Shown: piece after piece, positions 23,988-36,500 of the stretch
Numbering within the stretch: the first letter of the stretch is position 1
Layout of the letters: the number at the start of each line of letters is the position of its first letter
NCBI GenBank assembly: GCA_035236585.1
Contig: CP141132.1
Location: forward strand, 45,449,880 to 45,513,879
Direction of reading: 5' to 3'
DNA length: 64,000 nucleotides
From: Warburgia ugandensis
Taxonomy: Eukaryota; Streptophyta; Magnoliopsida; Canellales; Canellaceae
The notes under the pieces: model-generated
Seen by the model: the letters and a program-made list of their open reading frames with translations, nothing else
The model's database searches: none
What the model was told of the DNA's origin: nothing
Made by a program: the position numbers and the translations under genes

Positions 23988-26164
23988 TGTAATAACCCAA
24001 TTTTCGGAAATTGATTGATAAAATCAATTTAGTTTGAATTTTCAAAAATTTTGGGCTAGAATATTAGGTTATTGGAAATTATCTTTTTATAAAGATTAAA
24101 ACATGATTCAAAACTTAGAAATTATGAATGTACTCAAAAAACCAATCGAAATGACATTAAGTACGTTCAATTTTGAGTTAAAATAAAAAAATCTCTAATT
24201 TTCTTTATTTTTATGAATAAAAGGGTAAAATGGTAATTTTACAAATAACTAAGATCTAAGACATCAATATTTAGAATGTACTAGGAAATACAATTCTAAC
24301 ACCGCTAAGTACGCTCTATTCCAAGTTTGGAAGAATAAAATGAATTTTTCTCCATAAAAGGGCAAAATGGTCTTTTCACACCTCTGTGGGGCCCACAAAA
24401 CATGTGATGAGTGGTCAAAACACTACTAGCTGATAGTGGATAAGGTGGTGGTAATGGAGGATCCAATATTAATTTAATATTCAAAAGAATTGAAACATAA
24501 TTATTACAAGTAATTGTGAAAAAATTCAAAAACAACAATAAATACACCCCTAAAAATCCTCCAAAAATGTTCATTAAAATTCCCATGAAATTATCCTACT
24601 TTTCCTAAAAAACGAGATCTAGATTCGTTCCCAAATTTCCAAAACTCCTAAAAATCTCTCTTCTTTCACTTTCTCTCTCCTCTCTCTAAATTGGAACAAG
24701 AGACTTAAATTCAATTAGAAACTCTGTTCCAAATCAAATATCACAAATCCAATCATTCACATTGTCCTATACTATCTTATCTAAAAAAACCCCAATGAAA
24801 TTTCAAGATCCAACTGTGCAATCAATGAGAAATAACAAAACAAGTAGTTATCAGGTGATCCTATCATCAAGTGGATATTTCTTTTAAATTGGATGCAAAA
24901 ACTACATTTTTCTCTAATGAAGTAGGTGAATTCTCTTCCAACACTTATTTCATGTTAGTTTATATAATTTGATTTTTGTGAAATTAAGTTTTGGTTAAAA
25001 ACTATAAAAATCAAATAAGGGTAAGAACCCTTCAATTTTGTATGATCGAGGGCTCATATGGAAAATTTGAGCGTCTAATCGATCTAGAAGTATCCAAAAC
25101 CCATAGGGTAGAATTTTTAAGAAATTTAATTAAGTTTTGACCCCTTAATTGAAGGGGGTTTGATTGGACGGTCCAAAATGAACTATCCAATCACCCTTAA
25201 GAGATGGGGCCACTGAGATGTTGAAGTGGGATGCCGCACGAAAATGTGCCCTACGGTAACATCTTCGTGTCACACTCCGTATGCGACATTGTTTCAATGG
25301 AACGACGCATTGAGCGACGCTATCCTTGGCGGTGCATTTTCACATGCATCTCGGTGAAGGGACTGCGCCCATTCTGTGGCCTGGACCTGCTGCCCCACTT
25401 GATATGAGCAGGTTGTTCTTCTAGGCCCAGATCAAATATGGACCCTCGGAACAACTGTGAACTTCTTTTCTTAATTGTGGAGTCATCTGAACTCCAAATT
25501 AAGATTGAAAGAAGTTATAGAAAGCTTGTAATGTCTATTTTCTTTTGAAATCATAAAATGGATAAAAATATTCAAGAAACTTTCTATTTTTAGGAATTAA
25601 GATTCTAATTTTCATGATCTTTAAGATCTGAGATGATCAGATCTTGGGGATCTAATTCAATGATGATATAATGTTGAAATAAAGTAATTTTCATTATTTA
25701 TTTTGATAGATCTAACATAAATTGAGGAATATACCCTTTAAGGTAGAAATAACCTAAAAATACAAAGGGACCCACTTGATCAATGAGATCAAGCATGATC
25801 AGACCCTTGAGATGGATGGAATGAATGGGATTATGATGGAAACTAGTGAGATCATGGATTAAATATGACAAAAACAAATGGATATGATCTCTAGACCTTA
25901 ATGAAGTAAAATCCCTAAATGTAATTAAAACCCTTGATCTAAAATCTAATGATTGGATCATAAGTAAAAATTTCTAATAATCTTAATCTAATTAGTTTAC
26001 TTGTCTTTTATTTGATAATAGAATTGTAAATGTGATTTATGTTATAAATCAGGGAGCATGATACTGTAATTCTTAATGTTTAGATGGAGGAGATATGGAT
26101 ACTTGAATATGAAGGGTATTTCTGTAAAAGTAAGAGGAAAGAAAAACACAAAACATAAACAAGA

Positions 26165-26191
26165 GGGGGCCCAATTGATATTGGCACCCCC
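26165..26191. promoter_or_regulatory. U3 hairpin in S3 (different stem, same loop)
   Basis: GGGGG and CCAAT pair with ATTGG and CCCCC around a TGAT loop. Compared with R1 (GTT/AAC inner stem), both sides of the stem changed together. Confidence 0.5.
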
Positions 26192-29109
26192 TCCTCACTT
26201 AACAGAACGAACAGACCATTCGGTCTGTTCTCCACAAAACCAATAGAAATTGGATGAAGGGGAGAGGGAAAGAAAGAGGAAAGGAGATTTAAGGAAGAGA
26301 AAGGAGAGAAAAGAGAGAGGGAGGGGTCTGCACACCGAAAAAATGTAGACCTTGCTAGAGAAACGAGATGTTGAGGGTTATCGGGTTATCTGGAGAGACA
26401 GAGCTCACCAGTGACAACGGCGACTCTGCTCTTAGAGCCAGACCATTCATTTGGTGAGCCCCTATGTCCATAGAAAAACCCCTCTGCTTCCATCACGATC
26501 GAATGAAGATTAACACCAGATCGAGCAGGAACAATATTTGCATGAAACCATCATCAGAAAATCACCAAATCGCATCTTCTCTAGCTACGATTAGAGATCG
26601 TGGACATTTATAGAGGTGAGTTTTCACATGATTTCTCCTTTTCCTTATTCAATTTGTCTGTAGAATAGGAAAACTAGGTTTGTCGATTAGGGCTTGACCG
26701 ATTCACACCAAAACAAGATCAAAACCATTGATCTTGTTTGTATTTAACAAATAGAGAGAATCAGGAGCATTGATTGACCCATTTGAGGCTCTGATCATCC
26801 GATCGGAGCTCAAACAGGGTGATCAGACTCCTGAAGCCTGATCCACATTGATCCAACCATCCATATTAAAAATCATGCTTAAAAACAGTCAAACATACAC
26901 TTTTGGTGGCTCGGATTGGACTGAAATGGCGATCTGTGCTAGAAAATAGATCAGACAATCTGGATCGTCCAATCTGTTACTATGTAAATAGTGACTAGCT
27001 ACATCTTATCGATAATCAAATGCTTCCATCGAGTTCCCCATCTTTAAAAATGATAGGATGACTCAAATTGTATGATTTTGAAGTGAAACAGATTGAATGA
27101 TCTAGGTGGTCCGATCTGTCACTATTCAAGCAGTGATCCTGTGATGTTTGATCAATGATCAGATGTTGCAGATAATTCCTAAACCTTGAATTGGGTTAAA
27201 TATGATATAATTGTGGAAATTGGATAAACATCCATCCAACAATCTTAACCATTCGATTGGACAGTGATAGAAGAGGAACCTAGCAATGTTTGATTGGTAA
27301 TCAGATGCCACTGTTATGTGCCTTGACCTATATTAAGTAAACATATTCTAAACTTTGAGGAAATTAATGGATTGAATGAGGACCATCAATTACCACTACA
27401 TACATTTTTAGTAAGTGATTAGAACTCCAATAGTCTTCTAGGATTCTAATTAATGAGCTTTAATTCGTAACAGCCAACTCAATCACTCAAACAACGTGGA
27501 TCATTAAGAAAATCATTAAATCGAGGACCTTGGCTATATGGTCATGACTTTGAGTTTATAATTAACAATTGAGAACATAGGATTAAACCTTGAAATCTTA
27601 AGTCATTTTACCATGATTTATTAAATTAAACCTTCGAATCTAGAATTGTCTATCAATGGGGTTAAGTGAATAGTAAGTGCAAATCTAAAACTATGGATCA
27701 CTAATTGGTAATGGATGATGGATCTAGGACCTACCTGATCATGTATTCCTCTATGGAATAGATGGTTAGTGAAAAGTTAAGCTGTTTATGATGACCTAAA
27801 CCGTCTGACTTTGATTAAAACAAAATTCTTATGTACCCATCCAATTGTATATGATTAAACATTGACAAGATCTTTGTAACATCAACAGAGCAGATTGACC
27901 TATAGGAATTTCACATAAGAGGTTGATGGTTTTAACATCTATTTTCCCTTGAGATCTTAAATAATCAAATCTTAGTTTATCATGTTTTCTATTTCACATT
28001 ACTTGACTATCATGAATCTTACAGTTCATCATGTTACTTTGTTTTAAGCTTCTAAAGAATGTAATGTTTACAAATGGGGTGTGTGAACTATATATATATA
28101 TATATGTATCTTCATAGCCATGATGTATGCTTTTATATGAAATACGAAAATGATGTTGTTCATTACATGTAGTAGAGTGTTTTTGAAAGAAATGTTGATA
28201 TTTGAAATGCATCAATCCCATGTTTTGAGATTAAGTTAAAGAAATGCATGATTTTGCATGAGATCTATACATTAAATGATTTAAGATCATTTGGGATTGA
28301 GATATATCTTTCTTCAAGCTAATGAGCCTGTAGATTCTATGCTGAGAGGTTATACGGGGTGGCCTCCCGACCTCTAACCACCAAAGGTGGTAGGTATCCA
28401 TGCCCAAAGTGGCATCGTTTTTCTTGACTACTATGGTAGGAACAACCATTGGAGGTGGTCATGACACCCTTTCGAGACGTATCCGTAGTTGCCGTGGAGG
28501 CTGTGGTGACTATTCTCTAGATACTGGAGAGGCACGATTCAATGATTTGGTTGTGAGCATAGAGTGCCATAGGATTTCTGTTTTGTGACCCACATAGATG
28601 GGCTTGATGATGGTCTTTAGATGAGTACTCATGACCAATCAGTTGATGTGTTCACCGAGGTGCATATGTGTATGTGATGATGTTGTTGGTTTGGGATTGC
28701 CGGCATTCGTGGTTTAATCGATCACTACTTTAATACTTTGAGGACCTTATGATGTTTGATTTATCAAGTTACATAGTGAATCTTTCACATAGTTCTCAAG
28801 TTATGTTTACATGTAATTTTGGGATATGTTCTATATTGCAAATTTACTTGAGATTACTATGATGATTCAACCATTTGAAAAATGCATGTTTAAATTTGTA
28901 CATGTTTTATATGGACACTATCTAAAATGTTTTAACATGAAACTGTGGAACTGAGATTGAAAAACAACTTTAATCATGTTTCTTATCTTTGATTTGTTTA
29001 TCATATTCTTTAGAAATTGCATGAAAAAGGATTTGAGATGCTGTTTAAAACTACATGAAAAACTTGGTAAAATAGATGCAAAACTACCTACACAAGTGCA
29101 AGCTTGCTA

Positions 29110-29136
29110 AGACATTGTAAATTGTTTACAATGTCT
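29110..29136. repeat. Perfect 12-bp-arm hairpin in S3
   Basis: AGACATTGTAAA, a 3-nt loop, then TTTACAATGTCT. The arms differ from the 2034 copy (ACATTG against ATATTG) but remain perfectly paired, so the change occurred on both sides. Confidence 0.8.
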
Positions 29137-29825
29137 CAAGTTGAAGAAATAGAACAAGAAAAATGAAGTAGAGGATTGTGTTAGAGAGTTCAAGATGACT
29201 AATCAAGTATATCAAATAAGTTTGCATTATGATTAATTTAAATAGTAGACTAAAGTAACACTTCAATCTCATAAGACTTTACTTTATGGATATGTAGACA
29301 TGTAACATGAGGTTGTGGTTATGTGGCTGTGACTAGATTGATCCTGGCAGGTATATTTTAAGTCATTGATGTTTCTTTGGTTTTGATTTAATTTTGATTT
29401 TCAAAACACAAAGTTCTCTATGTAAATGTGATGGGATGGAGATGGAATCTCCCTTATCCTTTTATTTATCAAAATTGTGTTTATCATGTACTTCACAGTG
29501 ACATGCATTAAATGTTTAATGTTCCAAAAATAGGAAAAACTCAATCAGATTTTTGGTAGAAATGTAGTGCTTATTTCACCAATAATCCTTTTTGAGAAAA
29601 GAAAAATGACAGTCAAGGTTTTTAAAAGGGTCTTTTCATGAAAAATATTTTTCATTGTTTATTTTCTAAATAGTTTTTTTGCAAACTAAGGGCCCGACAT
29701 TTCAAAAAGAATTACAAAAATGTATTATAAAAACCAAGGTCGTTAGAAATCATCAAGTATAAATTGTTGATCAAAGGATCTGTGAAAGATCAAGATCAAA
29801 GAAAGAAATATACAAAGATTTAAAT

Positions 29826-30057
29826 AGATTTGAAAGATTAGAAGATCATTCTAACCGTTAGATCTATTGATCAATACTATCTGAGGAAGATAGATCGTGA
29901 TAGGACACAAGATCTAAATCCTTTATATCAAAGACTTAAATAGATTTGAAAGATTAAAAGATCATTCTAATCATCAGATCTATTGATCAATACTCTCTGA
30001 GGAAGATAGATCATGATAGGACATAAGATCTAGATCCTTTATATCAAAGGACAAGAT
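29826..30057 (+). repeat. 116-bp tandem duplication in the R3/R4 shared LTR
   Basis: Two successive copies, starting AGATTTGAAAGATTA at 29826 and 29942, with a few substitutions. R4's 3' LTR has one copy of this segment (about 36796-36905), so the duplication arose in this LTR only. Confidence 0.85.
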
Positions 30058-30790
30058 TAGACAAATAATATAGATAGGATCAAAAATATAGGAATATTCA
30101 ATTGTTTAAATATTGACAGTATATATGGATTTATAGATTTCATACGTCAGTCAAGATCATGGAAGATTTGAAGAGATGAATCACTACTTGAAGGTAGGAG
30201 GATTTTATGAATGCATTTATATGAGAAATACATCTTGAATACATGATCTTATGTCTAGAAATGTTGACAAGTGTAATGTAAATACTTGTATTAAACCTCT
30301 TGAAAACCCTTATGATCCAACCAAAACACATATGAAATGTTGAGTTAGAATAGAGGAAAACCCTAGTGAATAGGGAACTAGATGGTATTCCAACCTTGGA
30401 TAAATAGACAAATTGCCTGATAAGTATAAAATCAATACATGGTGATCATTCATATAGAATGGTAATCCCAAAACTTATATGAACATGGGTATCATTCATT
30501 GTAAATGATGATCCCTAAGTTTGAAGTGAAATCCTATTCTTGGTATAATAATACCAAAATATGAGGATGATGCTATAAATAGATAAGACATCTAATAAGT
30601 AAAAGAATACTTTATATACAAGCAAGGAGGCTTCTAGTTTTTGTTTTAAATAGGCATATGCCTAGGGATGCTATGCTAGGAGGGTTACGAGGGTTTGGCC
30701 ACCTGCTCTCTCGAAATGCCATCTATATGATTATACTGTACCCAAAGATAGGCAACATGCTAGGTGGGACAATTATGGGAAGGCCACCAC

Positions 30791-30890
30791 TGTGACAACC
30801 TGAGTTTTTATAACACATTTTGTAACACATTTTTCAAAGGCAGGGCACCCTGCCTTTGAAAAATGTGTTACAAAAGCTCGGGTCGTCACA
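30791..30890. repeat. 100-bp palindromic LTR-end junction at R4
   Basis: TGTGACAACC at the left and GGTCGTCACA at the right. The centre has perfect 21-bp arms around CA (TTTTTCAAAGGCAGGG against CCCTGCCTTTGAAAAA). The left arm has about 12 bp more than the right. Unlike 21392-21536, plus-strand LTR sequence precedes it, ending CCACCAC where R4's 3' LTR has CCATCAC followed by TGTGACGG. Confidence 0.85.
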
Positions 30891-30892
30891 AT

Positions 30893-30905
30893 TGGTATTA
30901 GAGCC
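30893..30905 (+). other. Primer-binding site of R4
   Basis: TGGTATTAGAGCC, with one C-to-T change from the initiator tRNA-Met complement. Confidence 0.87.
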
Positions 30906-31013
30906 ATTCATCCAGTCACAGTACAGTACCCTTATGTCCAATATGAAGATGACAATCCAATTAGAAGATGAGAAATAGGGAGTGAATAAGAAATAAGATA
31001 GTATTTGATGAGA

Positions 31014-31130
31014 ATGAGTTGAGAATGAGTTATGTGATTAACTCATTAGTTGAGAATGAGTATAGGAAGAGTTATGTAATTAACTCATTAGGTGAGGAGT
31101 TAATGTAATTAACTCATGATGCACTAATGG
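31014..31130 (+). repeat. Leader repeats in R4
   Basis: A GAGTTATGTRATTAACTCAT-like unit occurs about three times with spacers, where R3 has one (21660-21690). It lies in the untranslated leader after the primer site. Confidence 0.7.
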
Positions 31131-31835
31131 AGTATAAGTAGATAGTACTTAGTGAAATAACTAGGAGTACTACTTTGCAAGTTAATGTTATCAATATAGG
31201 GAATAGTAAGTATAGAAACAAGTAAGGAAAATATTACAATAGAAGAAGATGTAATGTATGGTATTCAGGTATAGCCTACAATCTTAACTAAAGATACTTG
31301 TAGAAATAAAATACATTAATATAACTATTATTAGGTGAAATAATGAAGATTAAGAGAAAGAGATGATAAATTGGAATAATAGGATGGAAAGGATGAAGAA
31401 GGATAAAATCCAACCCTTATAGGAAAGGTGAAATAGATACTATAGATAAAATCTAAGAATTATTACAAAATTTGAAATTAATGATAATAAATAATATATA
31501 TAAATGTAAGAGTTACAATGCTACATAGATATAGTATTATGACAATTAGTTAAAGGATTTAATCATCAAAATAGAGATGATCTTACTTGAGAAAAATTTA
31601 AGGAGATAGGTAAATATTTTCAAACTTGGTAACTGAAAAGAATGTTAATAAGATAAATAAGGAGATAAAATTTAGAGGAATATTGTTTCAAGTATATGAT
31701 AGAATTGAAATATGGAAATAATTATGGACTATAATTTGCCTTTATGATATAATGGAAAGGGAAGACCTGTGAATGAATAGGGATATTAATATGATGAATT
31801 TAGGAATTTTGATTCTAATTATATGATAGAAATAG

Positions 31836-33105
31836 TTGTATGGAATACTAACAGGAATTTTGGTTTATGAGCAAATGCTGCCAAAGAGAGTCACAAGGCA
31901 AACAACTCAATTTACTCCTAAAGATAATACAGAGAGATTAACAATGGATAATGTGGAAGAGATGGTAACAAGAGTATTGAGGAACCTTCTTCCTCACATT
32001 CAACAGTCCTATAGTTCATCACCTCCAGTAGAGGTACCAAGTACTCAGGCTCAAGCTCAGTCTGAAGTGAGACACAATACACCAACACCAAATACTCCCA
32101 TACTTGTACAGGTTCAATCTTCCCTTGTACCAAGTGAAGAAGCTAGAAATTCTCCGATAGCCCTAGAGAAGCTTTCCAAAATGATGGAAAGGTTTCAAAA
32201 GATGGCTACGGGGTGTAAATTAAGGGCGAAGCTGAGACAGCTAAGGAATGGATATATGAACTAGAAAGGACTTTCAATGTACTACGCACTCCTCTAGAGT
32301 TGAAGGTCAAATTTGTGACCTATCTATTAAAACAAGAAGTTGCATTTTGGTGAAAATTAGCTAGCAATACCTTCTTCTCAAATTTTGAAAATATGACATG
32401 GGAGGAATTTAAGGAAGTCTTCAACCACAAATATTTTCCTTCTCATGTACAAGCAAGAAAGCCGATAGAGTTTCTGAAAATTAGACAAGGAAACAAGTCA
32501 GTGGTAGAGTAAGACAACAAATTTATGCAGTTAAGTAGATTTGCAACTCATGCGTGTAACATTGAAACACACACAGTGAATCGATTCATAGAAGGGCTGT
32601 ACACAAGTTTGAAAGTAAAGCTACTTTGTGCTAAACCCATGACTTTGGTAGAATGAGTGGAAATGGCCTCAAAATTTGAAGAGGAGTTCAAGAAAAACCA
32701 AACTGAAAAAGAGGAGGAATGGGAGACTTCAATCCATGACCTTTTAAGAAAAACAAAGGACCCATGAAGAATTTCTAGGCACAAAGAAACCAAGGAAATC
32801 CTGCTATTGGACAGAATCAGAAATCATGGTTTAAATCTAAAAGATTTCATCCTAGAAAGCCATGCTACAATCAATGGCCACAACAACAAAGACCCCCAGT
32901 CAAAAGTTATAAGGGTGGAGAGTTGGGGTATGTGGTTGATCATTGCAACAAACATTTGGGAATCAAGGATAACAAACCAGAAAATGTCCCTTGACACCAA
33001 GGGAGGGTATTTGTTTTTACGGAAGGTCAATTGTCCAAAGGAAAGATTGAAGGTACTTTGTTTATGCCTTATAGTGATGCAAAAGTAATATTTGATTGAG
33101 GATAT
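31836..33105 (+). pseudogene. R4 gag and start of protease, broken
   Basis: The first 142 codons (31836-32264) are open and include MLPKRVTRQTTQFTPKDN, VEEMVTRVLRNLLPHIQQ and a Pro/Ser/Gln-rich linker. Frame breaks follow near 32210. The gag core (32270-32510) contains stops. At the knuckle (32905-32946) the first two Cys are Ser and Gly and the His is Tyr, so zinc binding is lost; R3 keeps all of them. A short protease start follows. No polymerase domains. The true start is probably the second in-frame Met, near 31878. Confidence 0.83.
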
Positions 33106-33526
33106 AGGAACAATAATTTTTCTTTACTATGAATTTGCATAGTTCTATCATTAGAAGGTTTGATATTTGAAATAGATGAAATAACTTCAACCTTCATAGG
33201 AAAAGGAAAACGTAAAGCTCTAAGGAAATAGATATTAGAAACAAAGAATTTTGAACAAAAGGGATAACTCAATTGTGAGTTATTAATCCTTTTAGAAAGT
33301 CTAGCAAAGAATTAGCTTAAGTGATTAATGCATTAGCACTATTAGTAAGATGTGTATTTATGACCCAAAAATGTGATTTTACCTTTAAGAAGAAGGTAAA
33401 ATGAAGTATGAATGAAAGGAAATGAAGGTTTCTTTAAGTGGCAAGGCCACATGAGCAAGCTTATGAATGAGTTAATGAAAACTCATAAGTAAGTTGAAAT
33501 GCAAATTTCAAGGACAAAATTATTAT

Positions 33527-33539
33527 AAGGGGGGAAGAT
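33527..33539 (+). other. Polypurine tract of R4
   Basis: AAGGGGGGAAGAT directly before the LTR start TGTAATAGC (33540), identical to the tract of R3. Confidence 0.88.
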
Positions 33540-36500
33540 TGTAATAGCTGCAATTTTTGTAAATTGATTGAGAAAATCAATTTAGTTTGAATTTTCAAAA
33601 ATTTTGAGCTGGAATATTATGTTATTGGAAATCATCTTTTTATAGATATTAAAACATGATTTCAAACATAGAAATTATGAATGTACTCTAAAAACCAATC
33701 AAAATGACACTAAGTTCGTTCAATTCCGAGTTAAAATGAAAAGTCCCTAATTTTCTTCATTTTTATGAATAAAAGGGTTAAATGGTAATTTTACAAATAA
33801 TCAAGATCTAAGACATCAATATTTAGAATGTACTAGGAAATAAGATTCCAACACCACTAAGCACGCTCAATTTTGAGTTCGGGAGAATAAAACAAAATTT
33901 TCTCCATAAAAGGGTAAAATGGTCCTTTCACACCTCCATGGGGACCACAAATGAATCCAATGGCCACAAAACAAGTAATAACTGGTCAAACCACTACTAG
34001 ATAATAGTGGAGAAGGAGGTCGTAGTGGAGGATCCAATATTAATTTAATATTCAAAAGAAATAAAACATAATACACCCCAAAAAATCCTTCAAAAATGTT
34101 CATTAAAATTCTCACAAAATTATCTTGCTTCATTTGAAAAACTATATCTAGATTCATTCCCAAATTTCCAAAACTCTCAAAAATCTCTCTTCTTTCACTT
34201 TCTCTCTCCTCACTCTAGATTGGAACAAGAGACCTAAATTCAATTAGGAACTCTATTCCAAATCAAATATCACAAATCCAACCATTCATATTGTCCTATA
34301 CCATCTTATCTAAAATAACCCCTTTAAAATTTCAAGATCCAACAATGCAATCAACAAAAAATAACAAAATAGGTTATCCAGCTATCCTATCATTAAGTGG
34401 TTATTTCTTTTAAATTGGGTGGTAAAAACTACATTTTTCGCCAATCAGGTAGGTGGAAACTCTTCTCACACTTATTTCATGTTAGTTTATATAATTTTTA
34501 TTTTTTCAAAATTAATTTTAGGTTAAAAACTACAAAAATCAAGTCAGGCTAAGAACCCTTCAATTTTATATGATGGAGGGCTCAGATGGACAATCTAATC
34601 GATCCAATCGATCCAGAAGGATCCAAAACCTATAGGATAGAATTTTAAAGAAATTTAATCAAGTATTGAGCCCTTAATTGAAGAGATTTGATTGGACCAT
34701 CCAAAACGGACAGTCTAATCTCCCTTAAGAGATGAGGCCACCGGGACGCCGCACGGATACGCGTCCTGCGGGAGCCCCTCCGTGCATGAGCTTCGAGGGC
34801 AACATCGTTCTAACGGAACAATGCTGTCTCAGGCGGTGTATTTCCGCATGCATCCCAATGATGGGAGCGTAGGCCGCTCCGCCCGGCTGGACCCACTACC
34901 CGACTTGATCTGAGCTGGTTGTTCCACTAGGCCCAGATCAAATTTGGACCCTCAGAACAACTATGAACTTTGTTTCTTAATTGTGGAGTCATCTGAACTC
35001 CCAATTAAGATCAGAAAGAAGTTATGGAAAGCTTGTAATGTCTATTTTCTTTTGAAATCATAAAATGGATAAAAATATTCAAGATACTTTATGTTTTTAG
35101 GAATTAAGATTCTAACTTTCATGATCTTTAAGATCTGAGATGATCAGATCTTGGGGATCTAATTCAATGATGATATAATGTTGAAATAAAGTAATATCCA
35201 TGATTTATTTTGATAGATCTAACATAACTTGACGAATCTACCCTTTATGGTAGAAATAACCTAAAAATACAAATGGACCCACTTGACCAATGAGATCAAG
35301 CATGATTAGACCCTTGGGATGGATGGAATGAATGGGATTATGATGGAATCTAGTGAGATCATGGATTAAATGTGACAAAAACAAATGGGTATGATCTTTG
35401 GACCTTAATGAACTAAAAGCCCTAAATGTAATTACAACCCTTGATCTAAAGGAAAAGATCTAAAATCTAATGGTTGGATCATAAGTAAAAATTTCTAATA
35501 ATCTTAATCTAATTAGTTTACTTGTCTTTTATTTGATAATAGAATTGTCAATGTGATTTATGTTAAATTAAGAAGCATGATAATGTATGTCTTAAATCTT
35601 AGCATGCTATGCTCTATATGTTATTAGATTATTATAATAGGTTAGTAATTTAATTATCTTAGGGTCATTTTAGTTTGAAATCAAGATTTGAGAATGATTC
35701 TATTAGATTATTAGTAAAATTTCATGTATTTCATAACTTAGGATCATGCTAGTTTATGTATAGTTTTATTTCATTAGGTTAAGTTACATTCATAGGAAGC
35801 ATGTTAGTATATATAGTTGTTAAATTTATATTGGACTTATGCTTTAAAGTTTATGATTTATTTATTGTCAAAATTTATTAGTAGATTCAAATGTTAAGTA
35901 GCTGTTAAGTTATAATGAGCATAAATCACCAAAAATGTAAACTATTGGAATATAGCAATTCATGGACAATTAAGATGAGTGAATAAATTTGACTTAATAT
36001 TAGTGAGAGCTATAGTTAGTAGGACAATACAAGGATTGTCAAATCCTTGGCCCAAACTAGGAGAATAATGAACCCCATGAATGACATTTTAAATTTTCAT
36101 GGATTTAATTAAAATCAATTAGAAAGAGTACTTAGGGTTAAAATGCTCATAGGAACCTTATGAAAGGTTGAGCTAAGGTCACTCTAGTGAATGTTGAACA
36201 TTGTGGTTAAGGGGGTTCTCTAATAGGGCCTTGTTCTTTCCTTACCTTCCGTTGACGTTTGTGAGGTCTAAACACCTCCTTACATGAGGATTGAAGTAAC
36301 CACTTTGTGTTCAACCATTCAGCTAGTAAGCCTTAGTCATTTGGAAATAAGAGGATTTGTCTAAACTTAGAATGGAATAAGCTATCTTCAACTAGTAAAA
36401 CATTAACTGGTTGAATAATAATAAGAGCATAAAAGGATAGTAAATTATCTAATCCTAATAAAAATTGTAAGTAAGATAAGGATGATCAAACAAGATCCAT

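Larger units (their letters stand above)
26083..29747 (+). repeat. S3: solo LTR, truncated at its start
   Basis: Inserted in the R3/R4 shared LTR. It begins abruptly inside a typical U3 (GGGTATTTCTGTAAA near 26118, U3 hairpin 26165-26191) and ends CCAAGGTCGTTAGA at 29747, a mutated GGTCGTCACA. There is no primer site or internal region after it. It contains the block shared with R6 at about 28320-28620 and the palindrome 29110-29136. The first few hundred bases of U3 are missing. Confidence 0.75.
21475..30890 (+). mobile_element. R3: gag-only family-A element, first of a tandem pair
   Basis: A 5' LTR stub (21475-21536), primer site, internal region 21537-23987 and a 3' LTR (23988-30890, with S3 inside) that also serves as the 5' LTR of R4. 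RT, RNase H and integrase are absent: after the protease start only about 400 bp remain before the polypurine tract. The internal region is closely similar to R4's. It is a deletion derivative of an R2-like element that would need proteins supplied from elsewhere. Confidence 0.8.
23988..30890 (+). repeat. LTR shared by R3 and R4 (family A), split by S3 and internally deleted
   Basis: 23988-26082 matches the first 2 kb of R4's 3' LTR (33540-about 35595). 29748-30790 matches about 36718-37705 of it. Between them lies S3. The missing host part (about 1.1 kb by comparison with R4) implies a deletion that also removed S3's start. The last 100 bp (30791-30890) is a palindrome that replaces about 0.9 kb of normal LTR. 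One LTR between two internal regions is the signature of a recombinant tandem element. Confidence 0.75.

Noticed and set aside
30791..30890. Palindrome as a MITE or foldback DNA transposon
   Set aside because: Both halves match LTR ends of the neighbouring elements, and no separate target duplication flanks it.
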